Shown: positions 35,754 through 44,684, numbered from the stretch's first letter. The stretch is 64,000 nucleotides of DNA from CAVWSM01 sp963799425 (GCA_963799425.1 CAWCXA010000012.1:186001-250000), one strand, 5' to 3'. Notes: generated by a model from the letters alone, not told the origin. Numbers and translations: made by a program.

Positions 35754-37154
35754 ATGCAGTGCTTTACGCGCAACCGAGCCAGGCCGGTCATCGTCGGTTC
35801 CTTGCTGGTAGCCGGGGCAGTGGCCGGGATGGACGTCGCCCACGCCGATGACGTCCGATTCTCGGACTTCACGCCGCTCGCGACCTCGGCCGGCCCCACC
35901 AACGACGAGGCGATGCCAGTGACGCTCAGCAACCCCGACTTCAGTCAGCGGTCGGTGGCCGATCGCGACGCCCAGCTTGCTGCCGGGGCACCGAACAGTG
36001 GCGCCTGGGACATGATCACCGTCAACGACACGGGTCCGCACAAGGGCCGGTTCCTGCTCACCGTGTTCGAGACCGGCCAGTCCGGTGTGCAGCGTCACGA
36101 TGTCCAGACCGGGAAGACCGAGACGATCTGGCAAAGCCCCGAACCCGGGGGTCACGTGGCGTTCGACGCCTCCTATTGGACGCCGTGGGGTACGCACATA
36201 ACGGCTGAGGAGTCGTGGTGCAGCAACCCCACCGGTTGCACCGAAAGCCCGTACGGTCGCCTCTTCGAATTCCGTAACCCGACCACTGCCCCTGCTGTCA
36301 CCGAGCCACTCACGCCGTCGAGCAACGACGGCGCCGACTTCGTGCACCGGAACGTCATCCCGCGCACGTCGCATGAGGGCATCCAATTCGACAAAACCGG
36401 CAACATGTACTTCATCGACGAACTCAACGGCGGCAGCCTCTACAAGTACACGCCTGCCGCAAGCTGGGGGGAGATCAAGTCCGGTCGTGCTGACTACTTC
36501 GCGGCCGGGCAGACCTCCGTGCTGCGCGTCGGCGACGGCAATACGCCCAACGCCACCGGCAGCTACACCTGGGTGCCCATCACCGATGCCTCCGGTGCCG
36601 CGCTACCCAGCGCGATCACCATCACCGACCCCAACGGCGTGACGTCGGTCGACGCCCGCAACACCACCGACCTGCCAGCGTTCAAGGGGACCGACTACCA
36701 GCGGCCGGAGGACATGCAGATCCAGACGGTGCACGGAGCCGAGTACCTGTACGTGACGACGACCACCACGAACGAGGTCTACCGGTTGGCTCTCGACGCC
36801 GACACCATCTCTGTGTTCGCCGACCGCGCCACCACTGACGTGGTCACCGACGCCCCTGTCGGCGGCGCTCTGACCAGCCCGGACAACCTGGCGATCGACC
36901 ACGACGGCAACATCTACATCGTGGAGGACCGCAGCGGAGGAGTCGACGACGACATCTGGTTCGCCCAGGACCGCAACCAGGACGGCGACCTCAACGATGC
37001 CGACGAAGGAATCGCGCGTTGGGCGTCGAACGGAACGGTGGGCTCCGAGTTCACCGGTCTCTACTTCGACCCGAGCGACAAGCGACGTGCCTGGGTGAAC
37101 ATTCAACACCCGGACAGCGACAACGATCGCACCATCGAGATCACCATCCCCTGA
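35754..37154 (+). CDS. PhoX-family (DUF839) secreted phosphatase
   Basis: 466 residues; GGAGGT lies 8 bases before the ATG. A signal peptide ends near VAHA-DD. PhoX motifs are visible: FDASYWTPWGTHITAEESW (the TPWGT..EE calcium/iron-site segment), LYKYTP, QRPEDMQIQ and LTSPDNLAIDHDGNIYIVEDRSGG. PhoX enzymes are calcium/iron phosphatases active outside the membrane on phosphate esters. Unusually, I see no twin-arginine motif, so export may be by Sec. A phosphatase of the other class (PhoD) lies 0.9 kb downstream. Confidence 0.85.
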   Translation: MQCFTRNRARPVIVGSLLVAGAVAGMDVAHADDVRFSDFTPLATSAGPTNDEAMPVTLSNPDFSQRSVADRDAQLAAGAPNSGAWDMITVNDTGPHKGRFLLTVFETGQSGVQRHDVQTGKTETIWQSPEPGGHVAFDASYWTPWGTHITAEESWCSNPTGCTESPYGRLFEFRNPTTAPAVTEPLTPSSNDGADFVHRNVIPRTSHEGIQFDKTGNMYFIDELNGGSLYKYTPAASWGEIKSGRADYFAAGQTSVLRVGDGNTPNATGSYTWVPITDASGAALPSAITITDPNGVTSVDARNTTDLPAFKGTDYQRPEDMQIQTVHGAEYLYVTTTTTNEVYRLALDADTISVFADRATTDVVTDAPVGGALTSPDNLAIDHDGNIYIVEDRSGGVDDDIWFAQDRNQDGDLNDADEGIARWASNGTVGSEFTGLYFDPSDKRRAWVNIQHPDSDNDRTIEITIP

Positions 37155-37175
37155 TCAGATCTCCGTTCGACCAGG

Positions 37176-37208
37176 TCAGGGACGCCGCGAACGCTCAGGC
37201 GTCCCTGA
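37176..37208. terminator. bidirectional hairpin between PhoX and DUF1206 genes
   Basis: TCAGGGACGCC (37176-37186) and GGCGTCCCTGA (37198-37208) are perfect complements with an 11-base loop. It lies exactly between two convergent stops. There is no T-tract, which is common for actinobacterial hairpin terminators. Confidence 0.6.
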
Positions 37209-38021
37209 TCACACTCGCGCGTACCGGGCCGCTGCCAGACAGAACACTCCGAAGGCGAGAAGCCCAACTGCAACAGCGCCCAGGATCCACATGCCGTACG
37301 GCTGCCCGGCCAGGGTCTTGAGTGCGAGGTCCATTCCCCGGGCCTTGCTCGGGTCATATGTCACCGCCGCACTCGCCACGAGAACACCGATGACGCCGAA
37401 GACGACCCCACGAGCGATATAGCCAGCTTGTCCGAGCCGCTCGATCGCATGAGCCGTCGATGCCGGCACCCGCCCGTAGTCAAGGTCCTCGTCGAACTCC
37501 TTGTTGAGCCCCCGCCAGAAAATCACAACGCCGGCAACCGCGATGCCTGCGCCGATCGCGCCGACCAGCAACTGCCCACCCGGTGCGCCCAGCAATCTGG
37601 CCGTCAACTCCTCCCCGCCCTCCGAGTGCTCCTGACCCATCGCGAACCGCAGGGCGATGATCCCGAGAACCGTATAGATCCCGACTTTGAGAGCCGACTC
37701 AGCCCGCTTGCGGATGCGCTTGTCACCCTCGTGGCGGTGTCCCCATGCGGCCTCGGTCGCCTGCCACAGTGCCAGCCCGAGCAGACCGACGCCGAGGACC
37801 CACAGCAGGAATGTGCCGAAGGGTTGCTCGGAAACGGCTTCCAGGGCGCCTGTCTGGCTGGCAGCCTCACCGCCGCTGTCGCCGGTCGCAACCCGGATGG
37901 CCAGGACGCCGACCACGGCGTACAAGATGCCACGGGAGGCAAGACCGGCCCGCGCGAGCCAGTCGATGCCGGATCGTCCAGCATCGCGAGCGGCGTTGGA
38001 AAAGCTTGCCTGGGAGGTCAT
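37209..38021 (-). CDS. DUF1206 family membrane protein
   Basis: 270 residues. Three repeats of a two-helix unit are visible, each opening with an Arg/Gly motif: DWLARAGLASRGILYAVVGVLAI, the RKRAESALKVGIYTVLGIIAL segment and RLGQAGYIARGVVFGVIGVLV, as in DUF1206. About six helices in total. The function of the family is unknown. It is divergent from the PhoD-type gene, with about 60 bases between them. Confidence 0.85.
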   Translation of the reverse strand: MTSQASFSNAARDAGRSGIDWLARAGLASRGILYAVVGVLAIRVATGDSGGEAASQTGALEAVSEQPFGTFLLWVLGVGLLGLALWQATEAAWGHRHEGDKRIRKRAESALKVGIYTVLGIIALRFAMGQEHSEGGEELTARLLGAPGGQLLVGAIGAGIAVAGVVIFWRGLNKEFDEDLDYGRVPASTAHAIERLGQAGYIARGVVFGVIGVLVASAAVTYDPSKARGMDLALKTLAGQPYGMWILGAVAVGLLAFGVFCLAAARYARV

Positions 38022-38081
38022 GGTTGATGACTACCCGCTGAACGGCCCGGCCATGCGGGTGGATGGATACCCTGTCCAGCC

Positions 38082-39734
38082 ATGGACGAGCCACGGATCG
38101 TGGTCGGGCCGCTGCTGCGGTACGTCGGACCGGACGCCGCCACGATCTGGGTCGAGACCAGCCAGCAATGCTCGGTCACCGTACGGCTCGATGGCTCTGC
38201 GCCCGACGTGTCGGCACCCACATGGGGCATGCACGGTCATCACTACGCCCTGGTGGTCGTCGAAGGACTGGCGCCAGGGACCGATGCGCCTTACTACTTG
38301 GACCTCAATGGTCGGCAGCTGTGGCCGGACCCGGCCAGCGAGCTGCCACCAAGCACCATCCGAACGCCCGACGGCGGCAACCACCTGCGCCTCACCTTCG
38401 GCTCGTGCCGACGAGTGGCCCCATTCGACGATGCGGGACTAGAGAAGTACGGCGCCGATGCGCTCGTCGCGCTGGCCCAACGGATGGCCGAAGGGGATGC
38501 CGAGCAGTGGCCCCAGGTGCTGCTACTCGTTGGTGACCAGATTTACGCCGACGAGCCATCCGCGGCGATGACACGGCGGCTCATCGCTGCCCACCGAGGC
38601 AGCGACTGGGACGATGTGCGCGAGGAGGCCCAGAACTTCGAGGAGTACACCTGGCTTTACGAGGAATCGTGGATGGTCCCAGAGGTTCGTTGGCTGCTGT
38701 CAACCGTCCCCACGTGCATGATCCTCGACGACCACGACCTGCGTGACGACTGGAACAGCTCGTGGTCGTGGCGCCAAGAGGTCACCCGCCAACCGTGGTG
38801 GCGCGACCGTGTCGTCGGTGCGTTCAGCTCCTACTGGGTCTACCAGCATCTCGGAAACCTCTCGCCGAAGGAGCTGGCGGAGGACGAGCTCTACCGCCAG
38901 GTCCGGGAAGCCGCTGACGATGTCACGCGTGCCACGCTCGTCGACTCCTTCGCCTGGCGGGCCGACAAGCAACCCTCGTCGACGCGATGGAGCTTCTATC
39001 GCGACTTCGGGAACACTCGGCTGCTGGTCGTCGACTCACGCTGTTCTCGACACCTCGAGCCCGACCAGAGAGCGATGCTCGACGCGGTCGAGTGGGACTG
39101 GCTGGTCGACCACGCGCGGGCCGACGTCGACCACCTGCTCATCGGCACGACGCTGCCCTACCTGATGCTGCCGGGTATCCACCACCTCGAGGGTTGGGAC
39201 GAGAGCACCGCCCGAGGCGCCTGGGGACGGACCTACGCCAAGGTGGCCGAGCGAGCCCGCCGCTCGATCGACCTCGAGCATTGGCCTGCGTTTCGCGCCT
39301 CGTTCAACGCGTTGACCGAGCTCATCGTTGAGCGAGCCAGCTCGGAGCATGCCCCGGCGTCGATCCTGGTCCTCTCCGGCGACGTACATAACTCGTACGT
39401 CACCGAAGCGCATCACCCGCAGCTTGACCGCTCACCCACGCGGGTCCATCAGCTAGTGATGTCGCCGCTGCGCAACCCACTCCAGCGCCGGATCCAGCGA
39501 GCGAATCAATTCCTGCGTACGGACGTCGCCAACCGAGTCCTGCGGGGCCTGGCAAGGCGCGCCGGCGTCGTCGACCCGCCGGTCCACTGGACCGTCGACC
39601 AGGGGCCGTGGTTCGACAACGGAGTGATGACGGTGGAAATCCATGACCGCAGCGCCATGGTGGCGGTGGAGACGGCGATCCATAAGGGTGGAACTCAACT
39701 ACTCAGGCCACGTCGTGGGCTCCCCCTGGCATAG
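38082..39734 (+). CDS. PhoD-like metallophosphatase
   Basis: 550 residues. A short N-terminal beta domain (GPLLRYVGPDAATIWVET) is followed by a metallophosphoesterase core with metal-site motifs FGSCRR, LVGDQIYADEPS, LDDHDLRDDWN and LSGDVHNSYV. No clear signal peptide or Tat motif is present at the start (MDEPRIVVG), unlike classical secreted PhoD, so it may act in the cytoplasm. Substrates of this subgroup are not known with certainty. Confidence 0.85.
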   Translation: MDEPRIVVGPLLRYVGPDAATIWVETSQQCSVTVRLDGSAPDVSAPTWGMHGHHYALVVVEGLAPGTDAPYYLDLNGRQLWPDPASELPPSTIRTPDGGNHLRLTFGSCRRVAPFDDAGLEKYGADALVALAQRMAEGDAEQWPQVLLLVGDQIYADEPSAAMTRRLIAAHRGSDWDDVREEAQNFEEYTWLYEESWMVPEVRWLLSTVPTCMILDDHDLRDDWNSSWSWRQEVTRQPWWRDRVVGAFSSYWVYQHLGNLSPKELAEDELYRQVREAADDVTRATLVDSFAWRADKQPSSTRWSFYRDFGNTRLLVVDSRCSRHLEPDQRAMLDAVEWDWLVDHARADVDHLLIGTTLPYLMLPGIHHLEGWDESTARGAWGRTYAKVAERARRSIDLEHWPAFRASFNALTELIVERASSEHAPASILVLSGDVHNSYVTEAHHPQLDRSPTRVHQLVMSPLRNPLQRRIQRANQFLRTDVANRVLRGLARRAGVVDPPVHWTVDQGPWFDNGVMTVEIHDRSAMVAVETAIHKGGTQLLRPRRGLPLA

Positions 39735-39828
39735 CGTCCCGCAGGCTAGCCGCTTTCGCCTGACCATGACGCCTTGATCCACGACGATCGCAACTAGACA
39801 ATCACCGCCGACCGCGCCGAACTTGGCC

Positions 39829-40197
39829 TCATGATCCGCGAGCATTGTCACGCCACACCCGCTCTTCCGTGCCGGGATCACGAGCGGTCCGGCTCTCCAG
39901 AGCGATCCGCTCGGCGTTCGCTTCCTCCGCACGGAGTTCGGCGTCCCGAAGAGCGGCCCTCCGTCTGCGTGCGCGCAAGCTGCCGGCAGCGACAAGGGCC
40001 AGCCCCAGGCAGAACACGCCCGCAAGCACAAGGCCCGCCACGAAGATCGTTGATGCTTCGACCGTGCCACGCTCGTCGCCCAGGAAGGAAACCGTGTACG
40101 AGGCATCCTCCGACATGTTGTCAAGCAAGAGCAGCACGACGGCCGTGCCAGCGGCCAGGACGAACAGCAACCCCAGCAGCACCATGGTTCTCACCAT
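39829..40197 (-). CDS. small LapA-like membrane protein
   Basis: 122 residues from the ATG at 40197. Two membrane helices (VLLGLLFVLAAGTAVVLLLLD and IFVAGLVLAGVFCLGLALVAA) flank a short outer loop and precede a charged helical tail rich in Arg, Ala and Glu (RARRRRAALRDAELRAEEANAER). The layout resembles LapA/DUF1049 proteins. Function unknown. An alternative ATG is at 40185. Confidence 0.55.
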   Translation of the reverse strand: MVRTMVLLGLLFVLAAGTAVVLLLLDNMSEDASYTVSFLGDERGTVEASTIFVAGLVLAGVFCLGLALVAAGSLRARRRRAALRDAELRAEEANAERIALESRTARDPGTEERVWRDNARGS

Positions 40198-40352
40198 CCC
40201 TTCGTCAAGCCCGTACCCGTACCACCCGCTTGGAAACGTCCCCAATGACGAGCGCAATGGTGGGCAGTCGATTGCGGGTTGGCACCATCACCTGGTTCCG
40301 CGCGAGCTGGCAAACCTGCGCGCGCCCAGGCCTGCTGATGGGCCGTTCGAGG

Positions 40353-40395
40353 CGACGTCCCCGAGCCCAGCATGGCGCTGCGCTCGGGGACGTCG
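40353..40395. terminator. hairpin terminator of the envelope gene cluster
   Basis: CGACGTCCCCGAGC (40353-40366) pairs perfectly with GCTCGGGGACGTCG (40382-40395) around a 15-base loop. It stands 31 bases past the DUF3618 stop on the minus strand. The 228-base gap 40198-40425 holds no gene besides this. Confidence 0.6.
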
Positions 40396-40425
40396 ACCTT
40401 CCCCTCGGTGCCCAGCCGTCGTCGT

Positions 40426-41037
40426 CTACTGGCTGGTCGACTCCTGACGGACATGCTCGCCAGCCTGTCGCGTCTGGCCACCGACCCGGCCCGCTGCGTA
40501 CTTGCCTTCCTGTTGGACCGTCTCCACCGCACCGGTGGCCGTGTCGCGGACCTGCGCGACCGCCTGCTGCGCGGGTTCCCGCAGGCGGTCGGCGACCTCC
40601 TTGGCTGCCTCTCCGGCGGCCTGGCCCACGGGCTGACCCACGTCCTGAGCGACTTCCTCGATCTGCCCGGCCACCTGCTTCTCCTTGCCGCTGGCCGGGA
40701 TGAGCGACGAGACGAGCCAACCCACGCCAAAGGCGATCATGCCGGCCGCGAGCGGGTTCCCCTCGGCGCCTCGCCGCGCCGCAGCCGTCATGGACGACGT
40801 GGCGCCCTGCACGCTTCTCGTGGCGGACTGAGCCCCTTGACCGGCGCCTCCGACGGCGTCGCTCGTGGTGCCCATGACGCGATCCTTGAGTCGCATGGCT
40901 GAGCGACGAGTACGGCTCACCTGTCGCTCGACGATCCGCGAGGGACTCGTCTTGTCGGCTAGAGCATCCACGTCGGCACCCAGCTCACGTCGGGTCTGGG
41001 CTATCTGCTGTTCGATGTCCCGCGGTTCTTCAGCCAT
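40426..41037 (-). CDS. DUF3618 domain-containing protein
   Basis: 203 residues. The N-terminus DIEQQIAQTRRELGADVDALADKTSPSRIVERQ is the DUF3618 signature. A single hydrophobic segment follows (NPLAAGMIAFGVGWLVSSLI), then a long Gln/Ala/Glu-rich amphipathic helix that resembles LEA or apolipoprotein-like repeats. It is the last of three minus-strand genes and its start overlaps the holin-family gene by 37 bases. Probably membrane-surface or envelope associated; exact role unknown. Confidence 0.85.
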   Translation of the reverse strand: MAEEPRDIEQQIAQTRRELGADVDALADKTSPSRIVERQVSRTRRSAMRLKDRVMGTTSDAVGGAGQGAQSATRSVQGATSSMTAAARRGAEGNPLAAGMIAFGVGWLVSSLIPASGKEKQVAGQIEEVAQDVGQPVGQAAGEAAKEVADRLREPAQQAVAQVRDTATGAVETVQQEGKYAAGRVGGQTRQAGEHVRQESTSQ

Positions 41038-41444
41038 TCCACGTCCTCCTTCAGAGAATCCACAGTGCGTTCGGGTTTCGGCTCGACTTGTCGCATGCGC
41101 TGCCGACCCACGGCGAAGAGCACGCCGCTCACGAGTGCCCAGACACCGGCCACGATGACGGCCGACCAGCCGAGGTCCATCACGTTGCCGAGGGCAAACA
41201 TCAGCGCGAGTGACAGGAAGACAAGGACCAGATGGCTGGCGACGCCCGCACCACCGAGCATGCCTCCCGCCTTGCCCGCCTTCGCGACCTCCTGCTTGAC
41301 CTCCGCCTTGGCAAGGTCAAGCTCTTGCCGCATCAGCAGGCTCAAGTCCTGGGCAAGATCGCTGATGATGTCTCCCAATGACCGGTTGTCGGTTGGCACC
41401 TCGGCCCCGGTCCCTGGCGTTCCATACCCGAACGAGTCGGTCAT
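41001..41444 (-). CDS. phage holin family (DUF1469-type) membrane protein
   Basis: 147 residues. SLGDIISDLAQDLSLLMRQELDLAKAEVKQE is the family's N-terminal helix. Two membrane helices follow (GVASHLVLVFLSLALMFALG and WSAVIVAGVWALVSGVLFAV) and a basic tail. In actinobacteria these are chromosomal, non-phage proteins that regularly accompany DUF3618 proteins. It shares a 4-base ATGA overlap with the upstream gene. Confidence 0.85.
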   Translation of the reverse strand: MTDSFGYGTPGTGAEVPTDNRSLGDIISDLAQDLSLLMRQELDLAKAEVKQEVAKAGKAGGMLGGAGVASHLVLVFLSLALMFALGNVMDLGWSAVIVAGVWALVSGVLFAVGRQRMRQVEPKPERTVDSLKEDVEWLKNRGTSNSR

Positions 41445-42082
41445 CGCGGCGCTCCGTACGCCGTCTCCGCGCCGGAAACCGGCACCGCAGACCCCTCCGG
41501 CTCCGATCCCGACTGAGCGCTGTCGTCCCGGTGCTTGTCTACGACTCCCCTGGTCACTCGGCCAAGGACCATGCCGGCCGCCGCGGCACCGGCGAGAAAG
41601 AGACCGGGACGCTGCCTGGCGAAGCCGCGCAGCTCGTCCAGCAGGTCACCGGGCTCCCGATCCTCCAAATACGTAGCGATCTTCCGGGCCTTGTCGGATG
41701 CCTGCTCGGCGGCCGTCGATGCAACTCCGCTCCGATCATTGGCCATCTGCGACAGCTCGTCGGCGAGTGAGCGCAGCGAACCCGCGGCACGGGTCTGTTG
41801 CGTGCTCATCTGCTTGCTGACCTGCTGTCGGGCCTCTCCCACCAGGTCGCTAGCCCGCTGACGGGCTTCCTCCGTCACTTGCTTTGCTTGCTCGACCGAG
41901 GTCTGTGCGACCTGCTGCGCGGACTCCTTGGTGCCCTCCGCCACGTTCGCCGCCTCGCTCTTGGCCACATCGGTGGCACTCGATCCCTTGTCATCCTCGG
42001 AACTGGCCGCTGGCGCGGACGTTAGGCGTTCGCCGAATGGTGGCTCGTCCACTAGCGGCTGCCGCTCACCGGGAAAGGTCAT
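41441..42082 (-). CDS. hypothetical Ala/Gln-rich helical protein with one membrane segment
   Basis: 213 residues; AAGGAAA precedes the ATG. A long helical stretch with repeated VAEGTKESAQQVAQTSVEQAK-like units is followed by DELRGFARQRPGLFLAGAAAAGMVLGRV, a membrane helix, and a polar tail. It is the first gene of the DUF1469-DUF3618 set, a recurrent actinobacterial trio of unknown function, perhaps linked to envelope stress. A GGGTAT -10-like element lies 33 bases upstream. Confidence 0.7.
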   Translation of the reverse strand: MTFPGERQPLVDEPPFGERLTSAPAASSEDDKGSSATDVAKSEAANVAEGTKESAQQVAQTSVEQAKQVTEEARQRASDLVGEARQQVSKQMSTQQTRAAGSLRSLADELSQMANDRSGVASTAAEQASDKARKIATYLEDREPGDLLDELRGFARQRPGLFLAGAAAAGMVLGRVTRGVVDKHRDDSAQSGSEPEGSAVPVSGAETAYGAPR

Positions 42083-42114
42083 GATGGTTTTCCTTTCGTA
42101 CGTGGGCCAGCCCT

Positions 42115-42139
42115 ATACCCGTGGCCTCGGTGAGGTAAC
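42115..42139 (-). promoter_or_regulatory. candidate stress-sigma promoter for the envelope cluster
   Basis: On the minus strand GTTA and GGGTAT are separated by 15 bases, close to the actinobacterial sigma-B/sigma-F consensus (GTTT-N15-GGGTAT). The -10 lies 33 bases before the gene starting at 42082. A GGGTAC at 42221-42226 faces the other way, toward the PRC-barrel gene. Confidence 0.35.
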
Positions 42140-42269
42140 CCCGAAGGGAATTTCTCGAATGGCGCCCGAGACCTGCCTGCGGAAGTTCCTCTTGTCGTTT
42201 CGTGTAGGCCGACACCCGCGGGGTACGTGTCCGATGACAGAGGTGAATCGAGAGAAGGAGAGAGTGACC

Positions 42270-42620
42270 GTGGCATTCGATGCATGGGACTACCCGGCCA
42301 GCTCCGGTTGGACGACAGATGCCGACCTGACGGGGTACAAGGTGCACGCGATGGATGGCGACATCGGCAAGGTGGATGCAGCCACGTACGAGACCGGGTC
42401 GTCCTACTTGGTGGTCGACACTGGACCCTGGATCTTCGGGCAAAAGGTGCTGCTGCCCGCCGGATTGATTGAGCGGATCGATGTGGACGACCAAAGGGTC
42501 TATGTCGCCGCCACAAAGGACCAGATCAAAGGGGCGCCAGAGTACGACCCGGACCAGGTCAGCGACGCGACCTACCGAGACGTGTTCGGCAGTTACTACA
42601 CGGGCTTTCAGGGTTCGTAA
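42270..42620 (+). CDS. PRC-barrel domain protein
   Basis: 116 residues from a GTG with AAGGAG nine bases upstream. The text AFDAWDYPASSGWTTDADLTGYKVHAMDG then IGKVDAATYETGSSYLVVDTG, WIFGQKVLLPAGLIERID matches the actinobacterial stand-alone PRC-barrel group, ending in DATYRDVFGSYY. These small beta-barrels bind partner proteins or RNA; specific role unknown. An in-frame ATG at 42234 is less likely. It is divergent from the envelope trio. Confidence 0.82.
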   Translation: MAFDAWDYPASSGWTTDADLTGYKVHAMDGDIGKVDAATYETGSSYLVVDTGPWIFGQKVLLPAGLIERIDVDDQRVYVAATKDQIKGAPEYDPDQVSDATYRDVFGSYYTGFQGS

Positions 42621-42687
42621 GGCTCGAACGACCGGGCCGTACGAACGAGTATCAGCGGTGGTGTCGCACTGAACCGCTGACTCGTGG

Positions 42688-42719
42688 ATGGGTTCTCCAC
42701 CAGTGGGTGGAGAACCCAT
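42688..42719. terminator. bidirectional hairpin between PRC-barrel and STAS genes
   Basis: ATGGGTTCTCCACC (42688-42701) and GGTGGAGAACCCAT (42706-42719) are perfect 14-base complements with a 4-base loop, between two convergent stops (42620 and 42732). No T-run follows. Confidence 0.7.
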
Positions 42720-42731
42720 CTGCTACGGCCG

Positions 42732-43112
42732 CTAAACCTGGCTGTTGTCTGGATAGTCGGGCATGGTCTCCTCAGGCGACGAGACAGCGCTATCAACCGT
42801 GTCGTGAATGGAAAACACGACGTCAAGCCGGGTGATCTTCAGCAGTTTCACGACCGGAGCACTAGCTCCGACGAGCCGCACCCAGCCTCCCTCAGCGCGG
42901 ACATTCTGCATGGCCTCGACCAAGACGCCTAAACCGGTGGAGTCGAGGAAACTGACGTCGGTCAGCTCCAACACGATGCGTGGAGAGTCTGCACGGGCAA
43001 GCTCGTTGCGCAGCAGAGGGGCTGCGGCAGCATCGATCTCCCCTGAGGCAACCACGACGCTGCAGTGGGCGACCTTGTAGCTCCGAACGGTGATCTGCGG
43101 CACAGGCTCCAT
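42732..43112 (-). CDS. STAS-domain anti-sigma factor antagonist
   Basis: 126 residues. FLDSTGLGVLVEAM holds the phosphorylated Ser58 of RsbV/SpoIIAA-type proteins. Dephosphorylated forms free a stress sigma factor by binding its anti-sigma kinase. A SpoIIE-type phosphatase gene starts about 150 bases away in the opposite direction, a likely partner. No anti-sigma kinase is in the window. A GGGTAG sits 37 bases upstream, again like a stress-sigma -10. Confidence 0.9.
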   Translation of the reverse strand: MEPVPQITVRSYKVAHCSVVVASGEIDAAAAPLLRNELARADSPRIVLELTDVSFLDSTGLGVLVEAMQNVRAEGGWVRLVGASAPVVKLLKITRLDVVFSIHDTVDSAVSSPEETMPDYPDNSQV

Positions 43113-43263
43113 GGCTCCGCCTCCCCGAGTCCGAAAGAGACCGGGAGTCTACCCACGGTTGGAATCGGCCTCCAGTATCAGACGATCCCGGTCTTTTGAG
43201 TGGCCCCGAGTAGGCTGCCGCTGTGTTCCGCGGACACCGTGTCGCCGCGGGGTGACGGCGGAA

Positions 43264-44484
43264 ATGACAAGTTCGCTCGATCCGCTGGACCGCCCTGTTG
43301 GACGGCTGCTGCGCCTGGCCCAGGTCGCCGACCCGCAACAGGTCGTGGAGACGCTGTCGATGACGGTGGCCGAGCTCGGCGGTTCGGACGTGGTGCTGTA
43401 TCTCGTCGACTACGACCAAACCCGGCTCAAGCCCCATCCGGACGTGTTGCCGCACGGGGAACGGCCGTCCATTGCGAGCATCGAGGGCTCGATGGCCGGA
43501 CGGGCTTTCGTGTCTGGGCGCTCACTGGGCTCGAAACGTGACGATGGCTGGCACGTCTGGGTGCCGGTGAGTGAGCGGTCCCAGAAGCTCGGCGTGCTCT
43601 CGATGACCTTGCCGAGGTGGGACGAGCAGCTGGAGGAGTTCTGCGTCGAGCTCGGCATTGCTGCTGGGCATCTGGTGTCGACGGCCGATGCCTATACCGA
43701 CCGGCTTTCGCGCCTCCGGCGGAGCAAGGAGATGTCGCTCCCCGCTGAGATGCAGTGGAGCATCCTCCCGCCGTTGACGTTCGCCGTGGAGGGAACCACG
43801 GTGGCTGGACTACTGGAACCCGCCTACGAGGTCGGCGGCGACTGTTTCGACTACAGCCTCAACGGCGATGTGCTGGATGTGGCCGTGTTCGACGCGATGG
43901 GCCACGGACTGCGTTCGGCCGCGCTGGGGTCACTTGCGGTTTCGGCGTACCGAAACAGCCGACGCACACATGAGGCGGCGGACGTGCGCACACTGCTCGC
44001 CGACATTGACGCGGTCATCGCCGACTACGCCGAAGGCGACTCGTTCGTCACGGGTCTGCTCGCGCAACTCGACATCACGTCCGGCCGCGTACGGTGGGCG
44101 GCCGCCGGCCATCCCACACCACTCCACGTACGGCGCGGCAGCACTCTCGCGCCTGTCGAGGCAGTGCCGACCGGGCCGCTCGGGCTCAGCCCTGTGATCG
44201 CGGGCTGGAGCGCGTACGACGTCGTGGAAACCACCCTGGAGCCCGGCGACGGGTTGCTGCTATACACGGACGGCGTGGTCGATGCTCAAGATCCCTATGG
44301 CGAACCCTTCGGCGACGACCGACTCCGTGACCTACTCGAACGCGAGTCGAGCTCTGGCCGCGAACCCGCCGAGGTGCTGCGCCGACTCGTCCACTCAGTG
44401 GTCGGCCACCACGGCACACGATTGCGCGACGACGCAAGCACCCTCTATCTGCGGTGGGACTCTGCTGCCCCGGTGCGCCGCTGA
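43264..44484 (+). CDS. PP2C-type SpoIIE phosphatase with N-terminal GAF-like domain
   Basis: 406 residues. An N-terminal GAF-like sensor of about 140 residues (QVVETLSMTVAELGGSDVVLYLVD ... LGVLSMTLPRWDEQ) is followed by SpoIIE/RsbU phosphatase motifs: YEVGGDCFDY with metal Asp, VFDAMGHGLRSA, AAAGHPTPL and LLLYTDGVVDAQD. It likely dephosphorylates a STAS protein such as the divergently encoded one, in partner-switching control of a sigma factor. GTG at 43252 is an alternative start. Confidence 0.9.
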   Translation: MTSSLDPLDRPVGRLLRLAQVADPQQVVETLSMTVAELGGSDVVLYLVDYDQTRLKPHPDVLPHGERPSIASIEGSMAGRAFVSGRSLGSKRDDGWHVWVPVSERSQKLGVLSMTLPRWDEQLEEFCVELGIAAGHLVSTADAYTDRLSRLRRSKEMSLPAEMQWSILPPLTFAVEGTTVAGLLEPAYEVGGDCFDYSLNGDVLDVAVFDAMGHGLRSAALGSLAVSAYRNSRRTHEAADVRTLLADIDAVIADYAEGDSFVTGLLAQLDITSGRVRWAAAGHPTPLHVRRGSTLAPVEAVPTGPLGLSPVIAGWSAYDVVETTLEPGDGLLLYTDGVVDAQDPYGEPFGDDRLRDLLERESSSGREPAEVLRRLVHSVVGHHGTRLRDDASTLYLRWDSAAPVRR

Positions 44485-44549
44485 CAGCTTGGAGTCCGGT
44501 AGCACGTGTGACGGCGGGAGACAGGGGTATTTGGCCTGCGGGGAACGAA

Positions 44550-44594
44550 CCCGCCCCGCCCGGTCTCACCCTGGGCGGGGCGGGGCACGTTTTG
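44550..44594 (+). terminator. rho-independent terminator after the SpoIIE phosphatase gene
   Basis: CCCGCCCCGCCC (44550-44561) pairs with GGGCGGGGCGGG (44573-44584) over an 11-base loop, followed by GCACGTTTTGC. It is the clearest stem-plus-T-run terminator in the window. Confidence 0.75.
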
Positions 44595-44684
44595 CTCGGT
44601 CATCGGTTGCCCGTGGATCTACGCTTGGCGGCCTGATGCGTCACGGCATCGTGCTGCGCGGCCGAGGCGAAACGGGGGAGACCC

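Noticed and set aside
44521..44530. GGGTAT near 44526 as a promoter for the SulP gene
   Set aside because: A strong terminator lies between it and the gene, so it is unlikely to drive sulP.
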